NCBI GenBank assembly: GCA_004352715.1
Contig: SCFE01000044.1
Location: 1,134,402-1,198,401 of the forward strand
Direction: 5' to 3'
Origin: Hofstenia miamia
Taxonomy: Eukaryota > Xenacoelomorpha > Acoela
DNA length: 64,000 nucleotides
Below the pieces are notes generated by a model that saw only the letters and a program-made list of their open reading frames with translations, ran no database searches and was not told where the DNA came from. Made by a program: the position numbers and the translations under genes. Below, one piece after another: positions 34,801 through 46,705 of this stretch (positions are counted from its first letter, which is position 1; every line of letters starts with the position of its first letter).

Positions 34801-35515
34801 GAATACTTAAAAAATTTAATTAAGAATTTTACAGCTAATTAGGTAAGTCTTCTGTCCCAGTCACAACAAGTGGTGCTAAAACTTAAGTGTCTGTACTATA
34901 TGTTCACTATAATAAGTAACTTTGTACTATATTATTAGGTAAAGCTTTATACAATTACATAATTTTGGAGACTCCCAGTTTTTAGCATGCATATTATAAG
35001 TCAATTATTCCATAATAATGGAGTTTTATTCCAAACCGCGCGCTAAATATTTATTTTTAGGAACTTAATTTATTCACATTATAGTACATAAGAAAATTTA
35101 ATTTTCAAATAATTTGTTCATTATTGTTATACGGTTTCAAAAAAAACCTATCAATGAATAATTAGGCTAATATAATTTTTGAATTTCAAAAAAAATTTAA
35201 GATCTCTCTTTTATTTCAAAGTTTAAAAACAAATCATTTTTAGGCCTATATTTCGTTTACATTTGCTCGGATGGATGTATTCCAACTTTCGAATTTGAAA
35301 TATTTGTTTGCAGGATTTTAGAACATTCGTCTCGTTTTTTCAAGGATTATCTAAAGCACGTATATTTTGCAAAAGTGTATATTAGAGATGCGTTTTTTGA
35401 TAGAATATATATTAAAAGAAACCCACAAAAGGCATTTTTTCCAGCCTGTTGGATCAATTTGTCAAGTTATTGAAACTATGTGTCTAGAAATGCATTTGCT
35501 AACATTTCTTTTTAG

Positions 35516-38500
35516 ATTCGAAAAAGGCATTGGCATGCAAGCCACCCAAAAAAGTCAGCTTGCATTTCCATCCGTTACTATATGTCCTCCTTACAAAGTT
35601 CTAAAATCGAAAATCGAAGGAGCTAAGAAATTTGAACCTCTTATATTTCTTGATAAGTTTGAAAAAGCTCGGTATGAAAATTCGAAACAAGAAATTCAAA
35701 ACAAAAACAGTCATATGAACATCGACGCAAGAATCGTAAGACCATTGTTTTGTAATATTATTTAACGAGATATTAATTTCAATATTTATGTGTACATCAG
35801 TCTAGTAATTGAAGATATTGTCATATTCGGGGCGAGGTCTACCTGTCCAAAATTGACAATTGCAAAAGGATCAAAGTAAACCGATGTTCAAGTAAATATG
35901 CTATGAACAGAAGGATATTCATCACATTCTACCAAATCAAAATTTCACATTTATGCAACTGCATATATATAATTGGAACAAATATTACTGAAACAAATTT
36001 TCTATTTGAACAAAATATAAATGTACGCATGCATTCAAAATTTGTTGACCATTGTCAGCAATTGTCTATACATACTTAACGTGAACGTATGCATTAGGAA
36101 TTTATATAAATCAAGTTTCATTCAATTTCATAATTTCTATATTTTTCATAAGAACTGACTCAATTTTAAATCAATGAAAAATTTTTACGAAAAATTTGAT
36201 AGGTTACTGAATTTAGCCATGATATCCAAGTTAGTCACCATGTAATAGAGGTACCCAAACCAACACATGGATTGATGCCACGTACTTAATATAGTAAAAG
36301 GGTTAGGAACAACTGATAACTATCTTTATTAATAAAATATTTAAATCGAAATTGATCACTGTGATAAAATTCAGGTATTTATTAAATAAAGTGATTCAGT
36401 GAAAGTGTAATTTGCGAAATTCCCATGATGTCATTCATTAATGTCTCTATCACGATAAATTGCCATTCATTAGCATTTTGATTGAATTTTCGGATCTGTT
36501 GTATTACTAGCGAAGTAATTTGTTATGGAAATTATCAAACGATCCCTTCGCTTTAAAAATTGTATTAATAATTTAAGCATCAAGGTCACATTACGATTTA
36601 TTATCCGTCAATTCCCTCACCACAAGAGTTAAGTTGCAAATGACTTTAAATTATTTAATTTCCTGATTCAGATAGAATTTATTAAATCTTCAAAAAACTA
36701 TATTGAATGTTTGCAAATACTGATATGTTGTGTAAATCTTGAACAAGTATTGCGAAGACCTGTAAACAAGCCGAAATTTTTAAGTTTGGCTAGGCTCTGC
36801 TCAACACATAGAACCTTCCAATGAGGCTCATTTCAGCTCGATAACTTTTTAAAAATATTGTGCTCTCTGAATTTTTTACATAGCTCTTCCTTTTATTTAA
36901 TCAACATTTCAAAATTAGATTATAATAACGGTACATTGAATGACAAAATATTAATATCTGAATAATCCAATTAACAAGCAGAACTATAAATTTGCTTGGG
37001 ATAGTAAAGGCTCGTTTTTGGCTCGCTTAAAACACGGAATTTAAAGATGTGGCTAAAATTTGCATTGCACTACATATACAATGTATATACTGAAATGCAA
37101 AAAGTAAAGTAAAGTATAAAATGCAACAAAAAATTTACCGGGTACTATAGAGCCGTTTCTACTCCGGCCGATTGGAATTAGTTGTTGCAGAAAAATTACT
37201 GAGCCACGCTTAAAATGCTCTGCCAAAAACTATGACTGGGATTAGAACAAATTAAACCAATACAGGCTTATCAGACTGATTAAACCCGGACATGTCAAAC
37301 AATTTTATGGTAAAAAATAAACATACCTTAAGTAGATTTATTGTTCATGCCCAGCGACCGGGCCTGTACGGCACTTACTATGTTGAACGACATCATAGAT
37401 GTCACGGTTGGTATTAAGAACGCAGTAGTGAGCTTAACAGTGAACACTAGTAGGCAGTAAGTAAACCTAAAACGTATAAACATATCCCGAGTGCTTGACA
37501 TTCAAACTTAAAATATATGGCGTTTCAGATATGAAGAAGAGACACAGCTTGGCTTGATATTAAGTCAAGCTTCAAGACGTTTCAAATGAACAAGCTAGCT
37601 GTAGTAGCAGAAACACGTTTTAGATGCATTTTTACGTTTCCTACGATAGAAAAATAATTACCATCCGATTTTTTTGATTCAAACGTTGGTATTGCCAACA
37701 TGAGTTGAATTCGGTATTAACAACATAGCACGCTTTATTCTATTCTCAGTAACTGAATCCCAATAAACAATAAAACATTTTATACACGTTTATAATGGAA
37801 TAACACGTTATAAGGCATCTTAACGTTGCTGAATGTCCTCTAGTGTTCACAAATGATATTGTAAAACATCTTCTAAACGTCTTCTAGACGTCTTCTCAAC
37901 CATTTCTAAACGTCTTAAAAACGTTTCTACACCTGATATAGATGCAATTTCTAAACGTCTTTTAGACGTCTTCTAAATCGTTTTAAAACGTGTTATAAAC
38001 CGTCTTCTAAATATTTTATTGTTTATTGGGATTTTACCAATTGCGATGTTTTCTTTTGGATCAAATTCGCCAGCCTGTATAAAAATTTGAAAATATACTC
38101 TTTTTCGGTTAAGTACGTCAATTAAATCCCTTAATTATTTCAAGTGTGTTTCATTAGAGATGTATCGGTACTGAAAAATACAATTTAGCCTAAATAATCC
38201 CAAAGATTTATAAAAGAAGAAAAAATATAAAATGTTAAAAATTTTTATTTGCACTCGGGAGCTATATCTCTATGCATGTCCGTTGTAGAGGAGGCACATC
38301 TAGAATAGATCTTCTGTGGCCTGACTAAACTTGCCACAGAACCACTGAATACAACTTAAAACTGTCGCAATCAGGAGCAGTGTGTCCGAAGTACATGTAG
38401 TCCTTTTCATGTTGAAAGCAGAGACCCACGTTATAGTCGTAAGTTTCCACTTCTGAAGTTGCTGCAACGCTTGAAGTAAAAAGACCAGCTTAATCATAAC

Positions 38501-41500
38501 CCATTGATGCGGCATCTAAATCATTTCATGGTTCATGGTTAATATTTCCTCTCATGGGCTTCAGCGGTGTGGCATCTCCTCTCTGTAAAAGAGCAAACAA
38601 CGCGCCACTTCTTGATTCACTTCCTCGGGACTGTAGGGCACTTAAACATATGCTCAGAAATCAGATATTAAGTGTTCTCGAAAAGATTGAAAAGAAAGAC
38701 AGTACGATAACAACTTGCATCAAATTCACATTGGGTGGTATTGGTACGATTATCCGCATTACTTTACTGTTTTTGAAAATGTAATAAGTGACAAGATCAA
38801 ACAAGATAGTGTATTTAAAAATAAATTGAACTTACGTTGCTACAGGCTCATTGAAAGGGCTGTTAACGATACTTACAACTAGTATTCCGTCAGAGCATTT
38901 GTTTTCTACAGTTAGATATGTTGTCAACAAACAATGATGCTCTCTTAGAAATGATGCAGTTCATCTACTTGAAGAACTTGTTTATTTTACGTAAAGCATT
39001 TCCTGTAATGAAGTCAGCATAAAACCAGTTTAGCACATTCACTGCCAGGTCATTTTTGATTAAGTGTCTAAAGGGGCCAAAGAGTCTTTTGATTTTAGCA
39101 GGAAACTGTTTAATATAACCAAAAACTGGAGACACGGACGATAACGGAGTTTTCGGTGACAGGATATACAGGTGACATTGCGTCAATTGAATAGCTCCTG
39201 TCACCAGTATATGGTGACATGGCAGTAAAAGTGTTAATAAAGATATGACAGTTTTATGAACAGCATAGTACAGAGACGGTTCAATTCATGCACTTCCCCT
39301 GTTCCAACAGTACCTGAGTGTGTTTTAGTATATAATTGGAAAGGGAGACATTTCCCTAATGTATGCTGATTTGAAATTTGGGATATCTTAGATAAAAATG
39401 ACCTAATTTTGGTTCAATCGAATTTTCCTTAAAATTCAACCAGTACTAAAGGAAGGGGAAGTTGTCTTTATTACCCAGCATACTAACTATAAATTATATA
39501 AATTTGGATTTTGAAAAGTTGATTTAATTAGGGGCAATTGCCCCTTCTGCTCTACTTCTGCCGCTACCGACAACATCTACAATAGAATTCTCTACGCAGA
39601 AACGCAATCTAGTGCCAGTGTCCTTAAATTATTAAGCAATATTAAATGCATTTTGTTTGCTTCAAAAATTGTGACTCGGTTGCCTCTCTTAATAAAAGTT
39701 GTTAATTCCAACCATTTAGATGTGCCTAAAAGGCTATATAATCTGTGACGGTGTATGTGTGGAAAGGAAGTACTTATGTCCAGAGCCTTTGGTAGAATGC
39801 AATCATCTATATACATGCGATGATCCTTTTATGTATATTGAGCCTGAAATACTATTGATTGAGAAGGAATTGACCGTGGAGACCGCTACCCTCCGAGTCA
39901 ACTTTACTCAAGTGAAACCCCAGATTCCGTATGGATTTCATGCATTTTTTACTTTTTTTCAAGCAAATGATGGTGCATGGCTTGTTACAAATTCATTTAC
40001 TATAAAACAAGGCCTGTCGTCTTAATCTTCATATATGTTGATGTTGATAATTATTTTGATTTCCACATTTGAAGCCCTGAAAAGAAAAATATTTTTCAAA
40101 TCATTTTAATAATAAAAACATACTTAATTCATTAAAATATTTGAGAAAACCACCATTGCTTTGGTCGAATATGTGAAGTAATACTATTTGCATGTTTGTA
40201 TATATGCACGTTTAGAAATAAATCTATCAAAATATGAATTCGAATTAAGAAAAACTCAGAAATTGTTCTTGATTTTGCATTAGATATATCATTAATTGCT
40301 AATTAAAGCGAAAAACCTAATGTCTTTAATTGACCTCTGACTGGTACTTTTAAGCACAAAGTTATTTTAATAAAGTAACTCATGATCTAAATTAAAAAAC
40401 TAGGCTAATGTTTTCTCGCTTTTTGGAAAATGGCCAAATTAGTTTACGGGTTTATTCTTCAGAGGTCGGTATATAACCCTTTTAGAGATCACCGACAAAG
40501 ACGAAGTGCAAGCAGTGAAATTGATTCAAACACACGCAAATGGATGCGAATTTACAGGCAATCAAAGATGCCAAATTTTGAGGATCTTTTAGGAAGAATG
40601 TCATTTAGTAAAAATGATTTCGATCGATTTGCCATGAGCTATTCAGATTTCATCATTCAGTGTACTTTCAAGCATCAGCCTTGCAATAATCATGCGAAAT
40701 ACTTCAAGGAATTATATCTGGAGGATTTTGGAAAATGTTTTCAATTTCAGGTAAACATTAAAAATGGTAACAAGTACATCTCAAATAGTAGCCTAATTTT
40801 TATGCAAGCTTTGATAATATTTTCAAGGTGATGTGTTTTTTACATGTAGCATATCATTTGGTACGATATGTTTATAGTCATAACATCTCATCATTACCTA
40901 TCATATTGCCAGGAGTTGGGCTATAGGAGAACCTATCTGTCTTAGGAAAAAAACTTAAATTTTAATTAATGCAGAAAAAAAAAATATTAATTGAGTTACA
41001 CAGAAGTTTTTTATGCTTAAATTTGAGAATAGCTTGGTTTTAAGTAAACCAACAAGTGGACTACATTTCCAATATACATTGTTGAATTTTCATATTTGAA
41101 ATTTAAAATTAATGATATTTTTGGCATAAAAATCAATGACATTCATTCGATTCCCCCTGATATATTAAATAGTGCTATTTTCTTGATACAGTTGGTATTT
41201 CTTGTAGATGATGTTCTACATTTGTATTGAAGTCTTAGTTAAAACCAGGACGTTCGTAATTATCTAAAAATGTATGTACAAAGTCGATATCTGAAATATT
41301 TTAGGATGCCGAAGTCTTAGTCCTAGGTCGAAAGACGGAAATCCTTCACTAAATGCTTTTCGAAGGCTTTATGATCACTAATTTTAATTTAGTAGTCCTA
41401 CATCATGTTTGATGGAGACATTACTTAGACTTTGTTGCCTTATTTCAATTTATTATGTGTCCATAATTGATCTATACAACAATACGTTTAAAATCAAAGT

Positions 41501-42514
41501 TGAACAGTGTAAATTTAACTATTCACATATTTCTAGTCTTAATGTTAAAAATTAGTTGTAGTAATATATTTAATCTTTATGCTATCTCACATTTAAATAA
41601 GATATGAAGGATTGTACTTTATGGACATAGAAAAAATTTAAGCTCTATTTCTATGGCCACGTCTGGCATAACCAGAGCTATCTGTGCATTCGAAGTCCAG
41701 AAATCGACACACAAGGACTAGCTAAGACAGTCTTTAAGGGTTTCAAACCTCAATTTTTTTCAAGGGTTTTCACGATTTTTATTTGACTTACTTTACACCA
41801 TATAAGATGTGTATAAGAGACACTTTGTCAATCACATAAAATCATGTTGTTATATACCAGAAACTTGGTTACGTTCCACATAAAATTACAATTTAACAGA
41901 TTACTTTTAAAGAATAATATTTTTAGTCATATTCAAGTCGAAAATGTACAATGAATTAGACAAGACATTGCATTCTGCATATTTATGTTGCAGTAAAGAT
42001 TAGATGTATGGTACAAATTTGAGAATTTATTAGTCGATAAAGAACAGCGACAATACCCTTCATAATATTGAATTCCTTTAGAAATATTAAATTATTTAAT
42101 TCTATTCTTATAAAAGACTTAATTCTTTAATTGCTAGGCATGTTAGACATATCATTTGCTTTTCATAAGTCTGGTTTTTAGGCTCCGGCTGATCAAAAAA
42201 TAATTACTCAAGCTAGCTCATTGCAAGGACTCTCCTTAACATTGTGGTTTGATACGGATGACAGCCTTGGCTTACTTTCTCATTCAAATGGTGTCGTTGT
42301 AAATATTCATGAAGACAATACTCTACCCGACTTCTTTAGTAATCAAATACTTAAGTTTAAGCCAGGAGTAGAAGCAATTATATCTTTCAAGCAGAAAGAA
42401 AGACTCATGGTCACAGATAAATTTTATAAAGCATGTTTTAATGAGTGGAGTGAGGCATCACCAGATTCTGTTAACAGCACATTAACATACACTAGGTATG
42501 GAAGACACAACATA

Positions 42515-42561
<47 letters not shown>

Positions 42562-43829
42562 CCAATTATTTTCCAAACACAGTTACCATAAAAATTGAGC
42601 AATAAGTAAAAATAGTTATTTCCTGTATTTCATTTCGATATAGATTTTGGTTTGAAAATATACTTTTGCTGCGAGTATTGATTGATCAAAGCTTTGAATA
42701 AAGAACTCTTTTACAATATTATTGATTGCAATTTGCATTATATGGATTTCTTAAACTTGCTAATTTCATATATTGAGAATTACTTAAGTTTTAGAAAGTA
42801 CAGATTGCTTTTGAAGAATTTTTGACAAAAAATATAAAATGCTATGAACAACAACCCAATTATTAAAGCACTGGTCGAAGCTTAGCGTCCGTTTTTGCAA
42901 AAATTCATACAATTTAGATTCATAATATTTTCTTTGTAATTTGTTTTTCAATTCTCTTAAATTGTTAACATTTGCTGCTAAAAGAAAAGGTTAGTCAATT
43001 TTTATATCCAATGGCTTGAAGACTTGTTACAGAAAAAAAAAATTGAAAATATATCAATGATCAAATATGCTCAAGCCAAAAATATTTTCTGCACAGCCCC
43101 TGACAACTGAGACAAATATAAAATAATTGTAAGTTAGATTTGATGAATTATTCTTCATTCCTCTAAGAAAGGCGAAATATCTGTATGTGAGCAATTGTTG
43201 CTTTTTTCTGTAAATTGACTGTAATCTGTTCAATAGTATCAAAAAAATTGTATTATAGGAGAAAGTCGAAGTAAAGTAAGCATTACGAATGCGGTTTGTT
43301 ATAACAAAAAGTGAAATTGTTTATATAAAAATATTTATGGTTTTATTTGCTATTATTTCTTTAGTTGAGCGTAACATCTCCATTTAAATTTATTACCCTC
43401 TCTGCTAGTACCTTCTTTGTCTCCCTGTCTAGCTCCCTCTGCTCATTCTTGTTCCACTTAACTATTCCTCCTGAGTATCTCAACACTGGTATTGCCCACG
43501 TATTAATTGCCTTTATGCTGTTCTGCCCATTCAGTGTTGACTTATGTAGTACTTTCCTTACTCTCCTCCTGTATTATTTTCTTAACCTCGCCACTTTTCC
43601 ATTTACCTCTCTAGAAACTCAAACCATTTCCATTGAATCTCTAGTGTTCTCAATACCCACTTATGTGCTATACTATCATATGCCTTCCTGTAATTTATCC
43701 ATGCCATTTCTAAGTGTGTCTTCTTTCTCCTACAATTCTTCAGCACTGCCTGGACTGTTAACAACTGATCTTTGCATTCTCTAGTATTTGTCCTACATAC
43801 ATTTGCTCCTCTGGTATCAACCCATTCTG

Positions 43830-43883
<54 letters not shown>

Positions 43884-45869
43884 TTATCTCATTGCTTCAG
43901 AAAACTAACCATTTCACAGGGAATTTGAAAAATTAACTTTGACTCTAGCTGAACATTGAGCCTATGCTCCTTTCTGAACTACGAGCTCTCTCCACCAATT
44001 TAATCCTATTTCTTCCAAATTCATCTTGTGCTTTTGCTTATCCTGCTAGTGCGATGAGTACTATTTAGCTTTCACAATTTTTCTATTTTTCTTTCAACAC
44101 TCAACATTTACTATTATCATAATATTTTTAGGAGTGAATGTCTACAAAAATCGAAACAGTATTATATAGAAACTCTATGCAACTGTTCGGAACTGGTGAT
44201 TAACAAAGGAAATGGCATATCACAGTGTGATTCTTTAAATGACGTCCAGTGGAAATGTCGGCATAATGTTACTGAAATGTTCAACGCTGGAAATTTGCAT
44301 TATGACTGCCGACCACGATGTACCAGCGTCTCTTATGAAGCAATTTGGTATATTTCTTACAATTAGTTATAAAATTTAAGAAATAATATGCGCTAGTATA
44401 CTCATAGAATTATTTAAAGTTCTAAACAAATTCTTGAAAATATTGTATGGAATGTGCATTAAAGTGTTAGTTATCCAGGAAATCATCTCATTCCATTGAG
44501 AATGTCACTTAATAAAGGAAATTGTATTTAGGCATGAACATCAGTGGCCATCGACAAACTACTTTCCGTTTTTTGCAAATCGTGTGTTGTTCAAACAACC
44601 TCACTTACAAAAAATATTTAAAAAAGGAACCTTTGAAGATCACGTCAAAATTACTAGAAAATCATCAATAAAAATTAATATCCACTTTGAAGACATGTTT
44701 GTGCAGCAGATAAAAGGTAGTTACAAACTCAAATATGTTCAAATTCCAATTTTCTGTAATTGATAAGATATTGCCTTAAATTTAACTTTGCAAAATATTG
44801 AAATGTGGATCGTGGATCCTAACCTGATATGTAGTGCTAAACAATATGCTTTTGAATACGCTACATCAAAGCACTTCATTTTCTGAGAAATTAAAATCTT
44901 CTTTGTTGGCATAATATATATTAAAGATAACAAACGATCTCAGTTTTTTTACTGGGGGGCCTCTAGTAGTTATCAAGTAATTGACCAAAAGCGAATGAAA
45001 AATTTTTGAAGTCATTGAAAAATAGTGCTTAAAACGCATTTCATGAATTTTTAAATATTGTTCACTAAAATTTTTTATTTAACCAATCACAATCAGTTTT
45101 GAGAACCTGACTAAGAGACATACCACAATTTCCCCCTTGCGTCTGCCTCATGCGCGTTTTCAATATTATCAACTGACCCACCAACGTCAACACCTTATAT
45201 ATTTTACCAAAAATATTCAATATTGAAGACCTGAACGGGTACAATTCACCATGTGCTTCCTGGTATGCCAATGTTAAGGCCATTTTATCGATACAAACGC
45301 ATTTGAAATCGCTATAAAAATGAGTTTCAATACCTATATCGTCAAAAATGGACAAATATGCCCCGTCCCCACCTAAATTCCATAATTTCTGTTTTTAACA
45401 TTAATATTTCTGAGTACATGCATATAGCATTTTACTGGAGAGCATGGTAATTCACAGCTCATGTATTTAAATTACTGTTCAATTAGATAATACACTCTTA
45501 AGCAAGGACTGCTAATACCAATCACACAAATATTATTTTACTACACATAGTGAAAATATTTTAAAAGATTGTCATTTTCATTTAAAATAGATCTTAATTA
45601 ATAATAATTTCTAAGTGTCACACTCAATGTCCGTAAGTTTGAAACTACCTTTTATAAAAGAGTATGTTGTATTCTCCTTGGGTGACTTCTTGAGTGACTT
45701 TGGGGGAACGCTTGGTCTCTATATGGGAATATCTCTTCTCAGTATATTTTGTGGTTTCAAGCAATTGATGCTACTGGCCAAAAGAAACATTCGTGGAGAG
45801 ATTATAGTTTTGGATAAGCCAAAGGTTGATGTTATGTCGAGGAAATCTATTTCAATTCCAGATTTGTAA
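35516..45869 (+). CDS. DEG/ENaC-family cation channel gene 1 (multi-exon, TM1 exon missing)
   Basis: Exons: 35516-35735, 40463-40750, 42182-42495, 44132-44347, 44532-44716, 45616-45869, all with AG/GT borders and matching phases (0,0,2,2,1). They give about 490 residues; exon 39720-39911 may add 64. This family forms trimeric, amiloride-type sodium/cation channels in the plasma membrane. Seen: post-TM1 FPSVTICPPY; palm/finger SYSDFIIQCTFKHQPC and YLEDFGKCFQF; knuckle GVVVNIHEDNTLPDF and LKFKPGVEAIISF; the cysteine-rich block ending CRPRCTSVSY then HQWPS; and the TM2 segment FLSDFGGTLGLYMGISLLSI with the GxS selectivity filter. The acidic residue that usually follows the TM2 core is not evident (FCGF instead). 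The expected first exon (N-terminus plus TM1, ending in phase 2) was not found. The ligand or stimulus cannot be told from sequence. Confidence 0.92.
37759..38030. mobile_element. 272-bp MITE with CCCAATAAACAATAAAA ends
   Basis: It lies in intron 1 of the partial gene model. The ends are inverted repeats of 17 bases (CCCAATAAACAATAAAA), with AT on both outer sides, a possible 2-bp duplication. The interior repeats variants of TTCTAAACGTCTTCTAGACG many times, with inverted and direct copies. No coding frame is present. The superfamily is not clear. Confidence 0.7.
39034..39233. mobile_element. 200-bp piggyBac-like MITE
   Basis: The left end reads CACATTCACTGCCA. The right end, reverse-complemented, reads CACTTTTACTGCCA. 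TTAA follows on the right (39234-39237) and TTAG, probably mutated TTAA, lies on the left (39030-39033). TTAA targets and C[AC]C.TT..ACTGCC-like ends are typical of piggyBac-type elements. There is no transposase. Confidence 0.6.
39720..39911 (+). CDS. Possible extra exon of channel gene 1 with LDLa-like six-cysteine pattern
   Basis: It follows a good acceptor (CCATTTAG) and starts in phase 0. A GTGAAA donor after CAA also leaves phase 0, so it can join exons 35516-35735 and 40463-40750 without breaking the frame. Six cysteines (CLKGYIIC, GVC, YLC, VEC, YTC) have spacing 6-3-6-6-5, near that of LDL-receptor class A repeats. The calcium-binding D/E residues are missing, and the C5-C6 spacing is short. 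After them comes a stretch without known homology. The frame stays open to a stop at 40023, so it could instead be the last exon of another transcript. Confidence 0.4.
42517..42559. repeat. (AT)n microsatellite in a channel gene 1 intron
   Basis: About 43 bases of TA dinucleotides starting some 20 bases after the splice donor at 42496. Forward ORF extension into it (IYIYIY) is an artefact. Confidence 0.9.
43365..43815 (-). mobile_element. R2/R4-type LINE RT fragment with internal deletion
   Basis: The - strand reads NGLIPEEQM and then CKDQLLTVQAVLKNCRRKKT, followed by MAWINYRKAYDSIAHKWVL (RT motif A). It then jumps to RYSGGIVKWNKNEQRELDRE, a block that normally lies after RT. The wording of these blocks is that of LINEs with restriction-like endonuclease (R2/R4/NeSL group). 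The middle of the RT, including motifs B and C, is deleted. It lies antisense in the intron between exons ending 42495 and starting 44132. Confidence 0.75.
43830..43884. repeat. (TTA)n microsatellite
   Basis: About 55 bases of perfect TTA triplets at the right edge of the LINE fragment, likely a simple-repeat tail or an expansion next to it. Confidence 0.95.
45062..45365 (-). other. Unrecognised 96-codon frame in last intron of channel gene 1
   Basis: An open - strand stretch with no stop for 96 codons. It is more GC-rich than its surroundings and has a normal-looking amino acid mix (for example GKIYKVLTLVGQLIIL), but matches no domain I recognise. It lies within the intron 44717-45615. It may be a transposon scrap or chance. 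Confidence 0.25.
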
Positions 45870-46042
45870 TTTTAAATGATAGAAAAATATACTCTTCTAC
45901 TCGATTTTTTTAAGAACAACTAATATTATTTAAAATAGTTTTCCATATAAATGTATCTAAGCATAGAAATATGAACTAAGTGTTGTAATGTCTTCGATAG
46001 CCTCAATGAAATGATATTGATATCCATAAAAATACGTTCTCA

Positions 46043-46048
46043 AATAAA
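46043..46048 (+). promoter_or_regulatory. Candidate polyadenylation signal of channel gene 1
   Basis: AATAAA lies 174 bases after the stop codon of the last channel exon. In such AT-rich DNA the hexamer is common, so the assignment rests on position only. Confidence 0.4.
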
Positions 46049-46183
46049 ATACAATGAGTTACAGACAAAAAATACTATTATTTTACCATTCTAAGTACAT
46101 AAATTTAGTAATGCTATTCAGGCATTTTCACGAGTCTTCTAATGTTACTAATTCATTAAATCAATTCATTAAGTTTAAACTTG

Positions 46184-46705
46184 AGTGTTTTCCAAAAATA
46201 TAAAGCAAGATTCCAGAAATATAAAGCAAGATTCGAACAACATAAAGCAAGATTTAAAAAAGCATTTCCTTATAATGTTAAAGAAATTTACCAAAAGTCA
46301 TCTAAAAAATTAGGACATTATTTTTAAATAATAACATATTAATATTCAAGATGTAATGCAAATATTGATATTCACCATTAACACAAAACCCCACTTTTTT
46401 CCTTCAAAACGGTTTAATCTACATATATACATGTAATGCAAATGCACATCAACTAATCCTTTTTTCTACCACACGGCGGGGTAGCATTCTCATGCATAAA
46501 TGGGGTCATTTCTATTTTACACTGGAACAAATGCAAGATTAGGGGATTTTTCTGGCTAGTATTATCATTTTTGGGATATTATCACCAAAATTGTCAATCA
46601 TGAAATTGAATAAATTTTTGTTGGGTGGTTTTAGAAATATGCTTTATATTTTTGAAATATTGCTTTATATTTTTGAAATCTTGCTTTATATTTTTGGAAA
46701 ACACT
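46184..46705. repeat. 522-bp fold-back repeat with three-unit arms
   Basis: The left end reads AGTGTTTTCCAAAAATATAA followed by AGCAAGATT, and the unit AAATATAAAGCAAGATT occurs about three times. The right end is the inverse: three CTTTATATTTTTGAAAT-like units ending GGAAAACACT. The 300-bp centre is unrelated AT-rich DNA. The ends do not show a clear target duplication. It lies 315 bp past the stop of channel gene 1. Confidence 0.65.

Noticed and set aside
35367-35515. The open frame upstream of the first visible channel exon as the channel N-terminus.
   Set aside because: It has no TM1-like segment. The acceptor at 35514-35515 has the same phase as in gene 2, where TM1 is on a separate upstream exon.
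38300-38784. Short frames on both strands in channel gene 1 intron, considered as missing channel exons.
   Set aside because: No DEG/ENaC motif, no fitting splice borders, and the phases of the neighbouring exons join without them.
43365-43784. A 139-codon forward frame rich in Ser, Leu and Phe.
   Set aside because: It is the antisense shadow of the R2/R4-type RT fragment on the other strand.
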